A stretch of DNA of 64,000 nucleotides, from assembly GCF_905404315.1 (NCBI RefSeq), contig NC_066293.1, positions 635,001 to 699,000 of the forward strand. The letters are read 5' to 3'. Source of the stretch: Leptidea sinapis (Eukaryota; Arthropoda; Insecta; Lepidoptera; Pieridae). Positions within the stretch are counted from its first letter, which is position 1. Each line of letters opens with the position of its first letter. A program made the position numbers and the translations under genes. Below the pieces are notes generated by a model, which had not been told where the DNA came from, ran no database searches, and saw nothing but the letters and a program-made list of their open reading frames with translations. This document shows positions 52,690 to 62,509 of the stretch, piece after piece.

Positions 52690-53481
52690 CTACAAAGTGG
52701 CTGTGCGAGGCAAGAAATTTCGAACAAAACGCGCGGTTGTGGAATGCCAGACGTCTACGTGATGCGGATGGTACTTTGCACGTAATGTCCGGTGGTGGAA
52801 TTCGGCCGCTGGAATCAACCCGAACAGCTCCTCTGAGCTCTCACCGTGATAAATGCAGAAGATGCAGAGAGAACCCACATCTCTACGCAATGCTAGAAAA
52901 TCAAGCCGATCGGAGATGACTTGATCGTCGATAATTCGAGCCGCTCTTCGTTGTATGCGGTCAAATGGAAGAAGCTGGTACTGGGGAGCACCCGCCCAGA
53001 GGTGAGAACAGTACTCCATGTGAGGCCGAATTTGCGGCTTATAAAGTTGCAGGCGGTGGCTTTTAGTGAAGTACTGTCTCGCCTTACTGAGTACACCAAG
53101 CTTTTCCAAGTGACCACGGAACTGAACGTCGCTCGATATATCGACGCCAAGTATGCCAATACAGGCTGTGGCAGTTAGAGGAATGATCTCGAATCGAGGG
53201 GATACGACAAAGGGAGACTTTTTAGTGGTGAACGCACAAACTTGTGTCTTCTTGGGGTTGAATTGGACTATATTTTGTCGGCCCCATTCCGAGACTTTCC
53301 AAAGCATAGTCTCGATTTCAGACAAAAGTTTGTTCCGGTTCTCGTCGACGCTATCCCGGGACACGTTGGCACGGCCGGTGTAGGAAGCATACCCTGTGCT
53401 GTCGTCTGCATAGCAATGAATATTGCTGATTTGCAGCATATCATTGATATGCAGAAGAAACAGCGTAGGGGATAGGGACAC
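52690..53481 (-). pseudogene. LINE-A copy 3 RT, catalytic box to C-terminus
   Basis: 263 codons: LSPTLFLLHINDMLQISNIH, then CYADDSTGYASYTG (catalytic), QNIVQFNPKKTQVCAFTTKK, ILGVDISSDVQFRGHLEKLG, IRPHMEYCSHLWAGAPQYQL and FLPRTATL. It lacks the G-V-P-Q-G residues just before, lost at a small deletion between this frame and the next. Confidence 0.78.
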
Positions 53482-53695
53482 CAGCGTTTATGGGTTTTAA
53501 GTCGGAGCATGCACCGTGGATAACAACCTTGATGCTCCGATCAGCCAAAAAGCTAGTGACCCATTTGCACGACTTCTCGGGAAGCCCATAGGATGGCAGT
53601 TTCGCTATAAGTGCTTTATGCCAAACCCGATCGAAGACCTTCGCTATGTCTAAACTCACCGCCAACGCCTCTCCCTTCGACTCAACCGCTTGCAC
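53441..53695 (-). pseudogene. LINE-A copy 3 RT core piece
   Basis: 84 codons: ESKGEALAVSLDIAKVFDRV (block A, with Val for Ala in KAFD) and KALIAKLPSYGLPEKSCKWV, up to LKPINAGVP, where it breaks just before the QG of block B. Confidence 0.72.
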
Positions 53696-53907
53696 CCATT
53701 TATGGGTGAGGTATGCAAGAAGATCACCAGCTGAGCAACCCTGACGGAAACCATACTGGCAGTCGCTGATCAGCTGGTCCCCTCTAGGTATCCCAAGAGC
53801 TGGCGGTTGATGATCGACTCCATTACTTAGGAGAACATGGAGGTAATGGCAATGGGGCGGTAGTTGGACGGATCTGAGCGTACACCTTTCTTAGGGATCG
53901 GGTGCAC

Positions 53908-55260
53908 TTAAGCCGCCTTCCATAATTTCGGGACTACGCCTGATGAGTAGGAGAGCCGGAAAAGAGGGGTAAGGACTGGCGCCAGTTCTGGAGCACATGT
54001 CCGCAGCACTATCGGGGGAATGCCATCGGGCCCGCTCGATTTGTGAATGTCCAAGATGAGAAGCGCCTTAAGCATGGCACCATGCCGGATTTTTACCTCC
54101 GGCATATATGAATCGCACCGCGGAATATGCGGTGGTGGTGCACCTTGGTCATCCAGAATCAAGTTGGACGCATCATCCCTGTGCAGTGGCGGAATGGCGT
54201 CTGACTTCGCGTCAGCAATAACTCTTTTGAAGGACCTGGAGGCATGATTGAAGTGTTTTTTAAGTTCGCTGGAATTCACATCCTTAGATACCACCGCATT
54301 GACCCAAGCCTGATAGCACTCCTGCTTTCGGCGAAAGGCCATTTTGCAGGAGCGGTCAAACCATGGTTGGGACCTGCCACCGATAGGCACAGAGGAGGAT
54401 GGAATGAAGAGTTCCATACCTTGCAGTACCACATCAGCAACAGCGTCAGCAGCGGCATCTGGATCTCCCAGCGAAAAACAGATCTGCCTCCATGGGTAGG
54501 ATGCAAAAATGCACCGCATCTCGTCCCACTCTGCTGACCTATAGTGCCACACGAGGCGACAGCCTAAGAAGCGGGGCCGTGTTAGGCGCGTGATCGGCAC
54601 GGTGCTCCGGATCAGGCAGTGGTCCGACGATCCCAGAGGAGGGTCAACGGAAACTAGGTTGCCGTCCGGATGTGAGGTCAACAGAAGGTCCAACAGTGAA
54701 GGTGTATGATCTTGCACATCTGGGTTTCGCGTTGACGCAATAACCAGTTGCGTCAGACCATATGCTAAGGCGAAGTCGTGAACAGATCTCCCTGCATGAT
54801 CAATGGTACGTATGCCTAGCCATTCGGCGTGGTGGGCGTTAAAATCGCCAAGAAACACGATCTCTGCAGTGGGGATCTGCTCCAACACGGAATCTGTAGC
54901 CATTTGGATGTGTTCGAGGAGCCGGTCAGTCTCTGCGTTACCGCTATGGGACCTATACAGGCATGCGTAGATTCGCGGATGGTCAACGCAGTCTACACGC
55001 AGCCAGATGATGGATAGATCTTGTCCTTCAAGAAAACTCAGGCGTAGAGAACAGACATCCTCCCTGACGTAAACGCACACGCCAGCCCGTGGTATAAAGG
55101 AGTGTTCCAAATTATACCCCGGGTAGGAAAGGTAAGATGAATCAGCCAGGGAGGATATCTGTGTCTCGGTTAAAAAGAGCAGGGCCGGCTTCGCCGTCTC
55201 CAGGTGAAAGTGGAAGGCATTTAAATTTGAGCGAAGCCCCCTGATGTTGCAAAAGTCCAC
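53908..55260 (-). CDS. LINE-A copy 3 APE endonuclease with internal deletion into RT, 450 codons
   Basis: MDFCNIRGLRSNLNAFHFHL, LLFLTETQISSLAD (Glu), GVCVYVREDVCS, YACLYRSHSGNAETDRLLEH, IVFLGDFNAHHAEWLG, GSSDHCLIRSTVP, then linker VPIGGRSQPWFDRSCKMAFR. After RVIADAKSDA it jumps to IPPLHRDDASNLIL and reaches KSSGPDGIPPIVLRTCAP and the RT fingers. Compared with copy 2, the 'GEQLSCYPTG' stretch is missing, an in-frame internal deletion. The endonuclease part looks complete. Confidence 0.8.
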   Translation of the reverse strand: MDFCNIRGLRSNLNAFHFHLETAKPALLFLTETQISSLADSSYLSYPGYNLEHSFIPRAGVCVYVREDVCSLRLSFLEGQDLSIIWLRVDCVDHPRIYACLYRSHSGNAETDRLLEHIQMATDSVLEQIPTAEIVFLGDFNAHHAEWLGIRTIDHAGRSVHDFALAYGLTQLVIASTRNPDVQDHTPSLLDLLLTSHPDGNLVSVDPPLGSSDHCLIRSTVPITRLTRPRFLGCRLVWHYRSAEWDEMRCIFASYPWRQICFSLGDPDAAADAVADVVLQGMELFIPSSSVPIGGRSQPWFDRSCKMAFRRKQECYQAWVNAVVSKDVNSSELKKHFNHASRSFKRVIADAKSDAIPPLHRDDASNLILDDQGAPPPHIPRCDSYMPEVKIRHGAMLKALLILDIHKSSGPDGIPPIVLRTCAPELAPVLTPLFRLSYSSGVVPKLWKAA

Positions 55261-55476
55261 AGCTAGTGTGGAGGAGGGTGGTTTGAGCCTCCTGCTCTGT
55301 TTGCCCCGAGTCAGCGCAGATTTGCCCCCTCCAGAATACGCGGGGCAGCCTGGGCAACCACTGTTAGGTACAGGCCATAATTGTGGACGCCCAGAGACGG
55401 ATTCTCCAGGGCTGCATAGAATTCCTGTAACCTATAAAAAGTTTAAGTGTTATTAAAAACTATACTTGAATTGCAG

Positions 55477-55578
55477 CTCATACTCGGCCGTGACCGCGTC
55501 CCCCCACTCATCCGTTGGGCCCCGCCACAGCAGCCTCACTGCCACCAGCCTCGCGGGCAGCTCTCCTAACAGGAGCAG
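55477..55578 (+). CDS. PLCE1: PLCE1-like exon 11 of window (Ser-rich linker)
   Basis: 102 nt. Acceptor 'cttgaattgcag', donor 'aggagcag/gtgaga'. One base completes Ser with exon 10, then SYSAVTASPHSSVGPRHSSL and TATSLAGSSPNRS, leaving two bases. Ser/Thr-rich disordered linker. Three to four decaying copies of this exon with their splice sites follow directly (55616-56180). I chose this copy because it alone is free of stops and keeps the phase with exon 12. Confidence 0.72.
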
Positions 55579-56180
55579 GTGAGAATATTTCCCCACCAGA
55601 TACTATATATTGCAGCTCATATTGGGCAAACAACGCGTCCCGACTCCTCCCTCCCCCTGATTGTCCCATCACAGCAGCCTCGCGGGCAGCTCTCCCAACA
55701 GAAGCAGGTGAGAATGTTACATATATACATACATAAAATCACATCTGTTTCCCGTAGGGGTAGGCAGAGACCACTTCTTTCCACTTGCTACGATCCTTAC
55801 ATACTTGTTTCGCTTCGTCCACTTATTATTCCTTTCATACATGCTCTCCGGTTTAGGGTACTCTTGCCCTGGCCTTTTTTTTGAGAATGTTTCCCCACCA
55901 TATACTATATATTGCAGCTCGAACTGAGCAAACAATGCGTCCAGACTCCTCCCTCCCCCTAAATGTCCCGCCACAGCAGCCTCACTGCCACCAGCGTCGC
56001 GGGCAGCTCTCTCAACAGGAGCAGGTCAGAATGCTTCCCCACCAGATCTCCCCTCACTATCCGTCACTCGTGAGCACCCTTCTCAACAGTTTCAGGTTAG
56101 CATGGTTCATGTGTGTATAGGATCTCATAATCGGTAGTAAGAGCGTCTCCCTATCCGTTGGCCCCGGCAAATTAACTTCA
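55579..56180 (+). repeat. Tandem decaying copies of exon 11
   Basis: Copy 2 at 55616-55707 (acceptor 'ctatatattgcag', donor 'gaagcag/gtgaga', 92 nt, frame-shifting length). Copy 3 at 55918-56024 (acceptor 'ctatatattgcag', donor 'gagcag/gtcaga', 107 nt, starts with an in-frame tga). Copy 4 about 56045-56095 (donor 'tttcag/gttagc'). A copy-5 remnant is at about 56118-56180 ('tctcataatcggtagtaaga', 'ccgttggccccggcaaat'). The intron piece 'ttccccaccagata' recurs between copies. A ~160-bp unrelated repeat (about 55725-55882) sits between copies 2 and 3. Confidence 0.85.
55725..55882. repeat. Short interspersed insertion
   Basis: 'tgtttcccgtaggggtaggc' and 'ttccacttgctacgatcctt' are, from memory, a common lepidopteran short repeat. 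It interrupts the exon-11 tandem array and ends at a T-run (55876-55883). Confidence 0.55.
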
Positions 56181-56181
56181 T

Positions 56182-56241
56182 TATTTTATTTATTATTTTA
56201 TTTTATTTTATTTTATTTTATTTTATTTTATTTTATTTTAT
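56182..56241. repeat. (TTTTA)n tail of LINE-C copy 2
   Basis: Runs of 'ttttattttatttta' on the plus strand. Being the complement of (TAAAA)n, it marks the 3' end of the minus-strand LINE that follows. Confidence 0.75.
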
Positions 56242-57178
56242 TAGGAAAACAAACAGTATTACATGACATAAATAGGTTACAAAAAATATACATCTATTAA
56301 CCATTTACAGTTTTCGCATATAAGAGACAATAAGCGTGTTACAAATAATTAACAAAAATACAAAAAAAATATCAAAAAGTAATACAATAAAAGTATATAG
56401 ATATAAATACACGAAGACAAATTGAATGGATATTATAGTATTCAGGTATTTAGCAGTCAAGAGAACACACACTCATCCAACGCCTCGTCAATGTACCTCT
56501 TAACGCGTTTGGTGACGTATTGAATATATCGAAATCTGGCAAGTCTACTGATATCTGATTTATTCCTTGTCAACACCTTATAAAATATGAATGTTGCCTG
56601 TAATCAGTACTGCAATGAGGAACGTAAATAGTACATTTTGTCCTGGTGTAGTTATTGGGCGCTTTGATACCAATTTGTGATGTTAATTTAGAAGAGTCTA
56701 TCTTAGAGTGAAGTAACTTAGAGTAAAAAACAGTATCAGCTATTTGACGTCTTATTTGTAATGGAAGTATTTGAAGCCTTTTACATCTTATTATATAATC
56801 TGCATCATATGTATAACACTTATATTGTAAATATCTTAAAAAACTTGTTTGAATTTTTTCAAGTCTATTACTGTGAACTTCATATTGAGGGTTCCAAACC
56901 TGAGAACAATATTCAAGGGTGCTTCGAACATATGAACATTTTAATGAGTTTTATGCTAGAAAATTGAGAACATATCCGTTTGATGAAACCAGAAGCTTTC
57001 TTGGCCTTTATGTAAGTTTACTGTCATGTGGAACACCGAGGTCTCTAATTTCATTTACAGAATTAAGAACAACGCCCTTTATTTTATATTTGTATTCTAT
57101 TATATTATACTTACGAGAAAAAGTAATGGAATGACATTTTAACGCGTTTAGGTCTAGTTTATTAAGAAGACAGTATGC

Positions 57179-57841
57179 CTAAAATATTTCTAGATCCGCT
57201 TGAAGAAGCTGACAATCTGAATCTCTGGTGATATTTGAGAATATTTTCATATCATCAGCATACAGTAAAAAATTGGATGTTTCAAAGCAACCGCCTACAT
57301 CATTAATAAATATATTAAATAATAGAGGGCCTAGTAATGAGCCTTGTGGCACTCCAGAACATACAGTAATCAAAGAAGAGGCATAGCCTTTTATAACAAC
57401 TTGTTGAGACCTATTTTCAATGTAAGAGGTGAACCAACTGAATAGATTTCCATGTATTCCAGCAAATTGAAGTTTCTGTAATAGTATGCAGTGATCAATT
57501 CGGTCAAATGCTTTACTAAAATCGGTGAAAACAGCATCTACTTGTCCACCTCCATCCATACCTGCAGTCGTGTAATCAATAAATGATAACAGATTAGTGG
57601 TGGTCGACCGATTCTGCATGAAACCATGTTGTTCAGGTATGAACCTAGATTTTAGAGAGCTGTAAATCTGAGTGTGAATAATACGTTCGAAGATTTTGGC
57701 AAATATACATAGCTTGGAGATAGGCCTGTAATATTTAATGTCATTTTTATTTCCATTTTTGTATACTGGAGTAACGAAAGCGGATTTCCAAATTTTAGGT
57801 ACTATATATTCATTAATTGATCTGATAAAGAGTATTGTCAA
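57179..57841 (-). pseudogene. LINE-C copy 2 reverse transcriptase
   Basis: 220 codons: VPKIWKSAFVTPVYKNGNKN, then YYRPISKLCIFAKIFERIIH, EQHGFMQNRSTTTNLLSF, FTDFSKAFDRIDHCILLQKL (block A), VCSGVPQGSLLGPLLFNIFI (block B) and FLLYADDMKIFSNI (catalytic). It stops soon after. The text beyond (56250-57178) is AT-rich, with remnants of the C-terminal domain such as a WNPQYE-like motif on the minus strand. Confidence 0.8.
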
Positions 57842-58465
57842 TGGTTTAACAAGGCTATTGGAACAAGAGGATATAAATAATGGGTCGATATGATCTGGTC
57901 CCGATCCTTTTGTAAGATCAACTGACTTAAGGTATTTTCTAACTGTAGAATCATCAATATATACGGTGCTGATAGTGCTGCTATAAACAGAAGGACAATG
58001 ATTAACTGTATGTGAGCTTTGATGAGGCTGTGACGTGGGAATGAGGAAATTAGACTGAAAGTATTGAGAAAAGAGATTACATATTTAAACACCTGTATCA
58101 GCTACATGACCCTCTAATGTTAATGTGGATGGTAGGGAATTGGAGCCTTTTTTATTTGATTTTACGTAGGACCAAAATAGTTTAGGATTTGCAGCAATAG
58201 AAGTTTCCATAGTTTTAATGTAATTCCTATGACATTCATCTTCCAATTCCTTAGCTCTTTTCCGTAGGATAGAAAAGGAAACATAATCATCGGTATTGCC
58301 ATATGTGTAATATTTATTTATATATTTAAATTTTTCTTTAAGTATTTTTTTCAGAGGTATAGTGTACCACGGTGGAAAAGATTTCGCATTCATATATTTT
58401 TTCGGTATATAGTTATTAATTAAGTTATATAAGTGATTATTGAAACAGTCCACAGCTTCATCCAA
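57838..58465 (-). pseudogene. LINE-C copy 2 linker region
   Basis: Frame 58465-58085: IPKKYMNAKSFPPWYTIPLK, then NPKLFWSYVKSNKKGSNSLP, a typical endonuclease-RT linker. A stop and shift then lead to frame 58092-57838 (FLNTFSLISSFPRHSLIKAH in an alternative frame), where the true text is only partly readable. Confidence 0.65.
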
Positions 58466-58521
58466 GGTCCCACAATTTAGACATACATCCCAATCGATCT
58501 CTCTAAGTGACCAATTGATAT

Positions 58522-59319
58522 TTACATAATCACCTGATCGGTACAGATATTTAAACCTAGGACTAACCTTAAGTAAATCAGTTTCACTAGGAGTGATATA
58601 AAGAGAGACTTGTGATGAGCATCTTCCGGTACTAAGGGGTCTAGACAGGTTTTAACGGATAAGGTATTATTACTTAGAATCCAATCTAGTACTCGGTTGT
58701 TGATATTATAAGAACAATTGAACTGCCGCAAGCTTGCTTCTAGTAAAATATCAAAAAAATATATTTGCGCGTCTCCCTTAATACCCGTGGGATCGGGGTG
58801 ATCATCATTATAGTACGTAGTCCATTGGATATCTTTCATATTGAAGTCCCCCGCAATAATAAAAATGTCATCAGGACAGATATCAACTACTAAGGATTGT
58901 TTATCTGTAAAATTTGATAGCTGAGAATTAAAATTGTAGCCAAGATGTTCATCACATAAATAAAGTACACAGAAATGTATTTTGGTCATACCACTCTTAG
59001 ATTTTATCATCACCGTGACCCACAAGTCTTCGGCAGATGAATTCCATTCAGGCTGAACGAGAGTTGATAATTCACAGCGAACTGCAATTAAAACACCTCC
59101 TCTGTATAATTCCTTAGTAGCTGAGTAATTTCTGTCTCGTCTCCATACTGTATAGCAATCATCAAATAATTCGCTATCGCTAATACTCTCTAACAGCCAA
59201 GTTTCCGTAATAAGTACGACATCATAATTACTTAAAAGAAGGTTCCGTTTAAAAGCACTTGTTTTAGTTCGAAGCCCCCTTGTGTTCTGATAATAAATTT
59301 TTAAATTATTAATAGCCAT
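58522..59319 (-). pseudogene. LINE-C copy 2 APE endonuclease
   Basis: Opens MAINNLKIYYQNTRGLRTKT, then LITETWLLESISDSE (catalytic Glu), YRGGVLIAVRCEL, FCVLYLCDEH, IIAGDFNMKDIQWTTYY (G-D-F-N) and PEDAHHKSLFISLL, where H-H-K replaces the usual S-D-H. Ends at a frame break at about 58560. Start Met at 59319 is the likely ORF2 start. Confidence 0.78.
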
Positions 59320-60052
59320 TTGAAATTAATAATCTGAAGCACAATTATTACATCTAAGCTTAAGAAACCTACACCCTTTAAAGAACATTTTATAACATTA
59401 GTGACTACAGTTTCCAATAAAAAAATTATGATAATAAAATAAGCAATAGGGGTAAGCAAAGGTATTATTGAGCAATACACGTCTTTTAAGAAATTTACAA
59501 ACGACAATTCACAGTCAATATTCAGAATACGTCTTGAAAATAGGATAAAATATTGATGAATGCAAATATTTAAGCATATAATATATCCGAGAAAATATAA
59601 AATAACAAAAATGTATTTGAATAATGCAAAGATGTAGAAGTTAATTACTATTATACAAAGTAGTTAATTGGTAATTCAAAAGTACGCACAAATTTAATTA
59701 TTATAATATAAAGAACAGCACTATCTAAGTAAGATGCAAGCAATAATAGTCCCGAACTATGCAAAGCGCTCGCAAAAATGTGCCATAAAGCAACGCTGTG
59801 TACAGCGAAACGGTGTGATAAATGCGTGTTACTTGATTGACTTACTTGCCGGATCTGTATGCATTTTTCAAGTTTCTTGCAGTGAAATATAAGTGTGTAC
59901 TAAATATCGTAAAGAAAAAACAAATTAATAAGTGTAATACTAAATACATAAAGTTATTATAAAGAAATACGATATTAATTATTAAATTATTTTCCCTAAA
60001 TCCTTTTCTTCTTTGATAAAAAACACGGGAGATGTATCGGACTTTCGGGCCA

Positions 60053-60856
60053 TTATCTTACAATGTCTAACCCATATATAACGAAAGTTTGTTTGTTCTT
60101 TGTAACCAAGATCCGACAGCTTGTTTGCTTATTTTTACGAGCTGAGGCGATAAGCTCTTCTTTCTTATACCGGTTATTAAACGCAATTAAGATCGGTTTC
60201 TCAGTTTTGGGTGACCGGGTCGGTAAACGTGCGATATAGTTGATTTCACTTCTTTCCAAAGGTATGTTGCACAACAGGCCAATCTTTTCCGCTATATCGT
60301 ATAAATGTTCGTTTCTCTTAAGTGGTATGCCCCGTATCTCCACGTTATTCGCCCTTGCAAACTGATCACGATCATGTAGCTCCTTTGTAAGTCTAACCAC
60401 CTCCTCCTTTAATGTTGGAACCTCACGAACCATACTCTCAACGTTCACTATTCTGGACTCCAAGCCCTTGATAGTTCCAGAGAAGTCACCGATCAATTGG
60501 TGTGCCAGTTCTAATGAGTCCTTTAAGTTATTAACGTCATCTCTGATGGACTTAATATCCACCGCTAAAGAGGACAACGGTGCCAGTTTAACCATAATAT
60601 TGTTTAGTTGTTCTTGCATACTGTCCAGTTGAGTGGGCTTAGGCGAGCTTCCACCTTTGCAATATGTGCACCTCCATGCAGCTCGACGCTCTGGTCCAAG
60701 TTTGCGGTACCCGGTCTCCGATATACCCGCACAGCTATAATCGAAATTACGCTTGCATCCCGCACACTGTACTCCGTCATTTAAATCTTTTTTACAAGTA
60801 TCACACTTCGACAAAAACTTAAAAATGTTTGTAATAAGAGTATAAATTATAAACAA
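60053..60856 (-). CDS. LINE-C copy 2 ORF1 with PHD-like zinc finger, open 267 codons
   Basis: Zinc-binding start CDTCKKDLNDGVQCAGCKRN, then a second Cys/His cluster ending WRCTYCKGG: a C4-H/C-C3-type PHD-like finger. A long coiled-coil (DIKSIRDDVNNLKDSLELAH, ESRIVNVESMVREVPTLKEE) follows, then an RNA-binding-like domain starting NNVEIRGIPLKRNEHLYDIA and ending near FNNRYKKEELIASARKNKQT. Such ORF1 proteins coat the LINE RNA. Compared with full ORF1s the end looks truncated (a C-terminal RSARLLGK-type part, present in copy 1, is absent). The extreme N-terminus before the finger is probably not native. Confidence 0.75.
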   Translation of the reverse strand: MFIIYTLITNIFKFLSKCDTCKKDLNDGVQCAGCKRNFDYSCAGISETGYRKLGPERRAAWRCTYCKGGSSPKPTQLDSMQEQLNNIMVKLAPLSSLAVDIKSIRDDVNNLKDSLELAHQLIGDFSGTIKGLESRIVNVESMVREVPTLKEEVVRLTKELHDRDQFARANNVEIRGIPLKRNEHLYDIAEKIGLLCNIPLERSEINYIARLPTRSPKTEKPILIAFNNRYKKEELIASARKNKQTSCRILVTKNKQTFVIYGLDIVR

Positions 60857-60870
60857 AATGGTATTGAAGA

Positions 60871-61077
60871 TGAGTTAATGATTGCATAAACAAAGTGATT
60901 AACAGAGGAATTGCGACACTAATATGGTATAAATAAGGTTCAGTTTAAGTACACTTCTTAAGACACCGTACAAATAAAATATGAATACGTGTTATTTGCA
61001 ACGAGAATAATTCGTGACTGATCTCTCTTCTTCATTTACATGAAGGTTTTACAATTAAGCCAAGCGATGTGTTGCAG
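60871..61077. other. Intron before exon 12
   Basis: LINE-C 5' region and flanking intron; acceptor '...gcgatgtgttgcag' ends at 61077. Confidence 0.5.
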
Positions 61078-61200
61078 TCTTCGGCGCCTAGAGACGAGCG
61101 AGCGATTCTGGCAGAACCTGAAGCACCTCCGAACCGGCTCCGTGGGCTTCGAAACACAACTCGACTTCACTGACTTTGTCACGCTCTTCAGGAGTTTCAG
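61078..61200 (+). CDS. PLCE1: PLCE1-like exon 12 of window (EF-hand-like)
   Basis: 123 nt. One base completes Ser with exon 11, then LRRLETSERFWQNLKHLRTG, SVGFETQLDFTDFVTLFRSF and the first two bases of Arg before 'gtactt'. L-D-F-T-D-F-V-x-L-F-R-S-F is an EF-hand-like helix of the PLC EF region that precedes the catalytic X box. A LINE-G fragment begins almost at the donor and the open frame runs from the exon into it. Confidence 0.82.
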
Positions 61201-61203
61201 GTA

Positions 61204-62225
61204 CTTGGCAATTATTAAAAATGCTTCAAATAAAATAAAAATGACTTGGAAAGTTATTAACTGGGAATCTGGAAGAGCGAAAGACTGCAAGTTTGGGTAT
61301 AATCTAATAATAAACAATACAAAAATCCACTCTGAGCAGGAAGTAGCTTCTGCTTTTGAGAAGTTTTTTTCTGACATTCCAGTTTCCATCTCAAGCACCC
61401 TTGTCTCCTCCACCAGTGTTGCCGAGTCACTTCTTTTGGAAAATGTTAAGGAATGTAAACAAAATTTCAAATTCAGTGTTGTTAGCCCAGCAGAAATAAT
61501 TAAAACTTTCAGATCCTTAGAAATGAAAAAAACTGCTGAAATATGGGGCATATCTGTAAAAATAATAAGTTCTGTTATTGACGTCATAGCACCATATCTA
61601 GCACTAGTTTTTAATAGCTGTATTGAACATGGCGTGTTTCCTGACCTTCTGAAGTATAGTAAAATTACACCAATATTTAAATCGGGACTCACTTCTGACC
61701 CGAATAACTATCGCCCTGTTTCGGTGCTGCCGACCCCTAGTAAAATTTTTGAAAAAAATATTTTAAGACAAATACTTACTCACTTTAACACTTATAAGTT
61801 ACTTCATATACAACAATTTGGCTTTACTAGGGGACGCTCGACTACGGATGCAGGTGTTGAACTCATCAGGAATATTTTTGAGGCCTGGGAGGAATCACAG
61901 AATGCACTTGGTATCTTCTGTAATTTATCTAAAGCTTTTGATTGTGTTCAACATTCAACGCAGGTCAGGAAGCTATGCCACTATGGTATAAGAGGATCTA
62001 CACTCGATCTTCTGATCTCATATTTAAATAATAGGATTCAGAGGGTCGATGTGGGGTACCACACTCTCGGTATGGGGGTACCACAAGGGTCTATTCTTGG
62101 ACCCTTCCTCTTCCTAATTTATATAAATACAATATATTTCGGAATACAAGCTCTCTTCTATACGCTGATGATAATAAAATATTTACAAAAATTAAGAATT
62201 CAGATGATAGCATACTCCTCCAGAC
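61204..62225 (+). pseudogene. LINE-G reverse transcriptase
   Basis: Reads KNASNKIKMTWKVINWESGR (linker), VSPAEIIKTFRSLEMKKTAE, DPNNYRPVSVLPTPSKIFEK, IQQFGFTRGRSTTDAGVELI, GIFCNLSKAFDCVQH (block A, Asn for the usual first Asp: C-N-L-S-K), GMGVPQGSILGPFLFLIYIN (block B). At about 62130 a deletion and frame change follow; the catalytic box survives in another frame as LLYADDNKIFTKI. The loss of the block-A Asp alone would inactivate it. Confidence 0.78.
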
Positions 62226-62509
62226 TGACTTGAATAAGCTTGGTAATTATTGCGTAAAAAATGGTCTCACTATAAATGTTGAAAAATGTTGTGCCATAAG
62301 TTTTTCAAGAAAATCTAATCCAATACTGTATAATTATCAGATATATGACACAAAATTAAAAAGAGTTCAAGAGGTTAGAGATTTGGGGGTAATCCTGGAT
62401 AGTGAACTCACATTTAGAACCCACTATGATCGTATGATTAATAAATCATATAAAATGCTTGGTTTCATTTTAAGGCAGGGAAGTGAGTTTAAAAAATTGC
62501 ATACATATT

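Larger units (their letters stand above)
52501..55420 (-). mobile_element. LINE-A copy 3, distinct subfamily
   Basis: Minus strand, tail at the T-run 52502-52512, 3' UTR 'gagagggagcaaacgggcaa'. RT C-terminus and YADD at 52690-53481, RT core 53441-53695, endonuclease plus start of RT 53908-55260, 5' UTR to about 55420. About 2.9 kb. Protein texts differ clearly from copies 1 and 2 (for example GDFNAHHAEWLG against GDFNGHNAEWLG), so it belongs to another subfamily, shared with the fragment at 14690-15345. Its 5' end stops only about 55 bases before host exon 11. Confidence 0.8.
56182..60870 (-). mobile_element. LINE-C copy 2, near full length
   Basis: About 4.7 kb on the minus strand: tail 56182-56241, 3' UTR and decayed RT C-terminus 56250-57178, RT 57179-57841, linker 57838-58465, endonuclease 58522-59319, spacer 59320-60052, ORF1 60053-60856. 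Same layout as the copy at 20401-31390, but the proteins differ, so these are related families rather than two copies of one. Frame breaks separate the ORF2 pieces. It fills most of the intron between exons 11 and 12. Confidence 0.8.
4737..61200 (+). other. PLCE1: PLCE1-like host gene, internal part (12 exons)
   Basis: Twelve exons with GT-AG borders join in phase over 56 kb. The joined 573 codons carry, in order, the C-terminal part of a CDC25/RasGEF domain (LVPFFGAFLRELRDIL), a PH-type domain starting IMQHGTSCVV, the segment LLWLKNKYTALYYEDGCC followed by IFGGRDS, a Ser/Arg-rich linker, and an EF-hand-like segment ending DFTDFVTLFRSF. This order is that of phospholipase C epsilon, which hydrolyses PIP2 to IP3 and diacylglycerol downstream of Ras/Rho-type GTPases and acts as a Rap/Ras exchange factor. 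The N-terminus, the X-Y catalytic barrel, C2 and RA domains are outside the window. The exons are GC-rich islands in AT-rich introns. Identification is from motif recognition; moderately high confidence. Confidence 0.78.

Noticed and set aside
55515..55736. ORF joining exon 11 and its first copy
   Set aside because: Different frame from the host exon and spans an intron with clear GT-AG borders; incidental.
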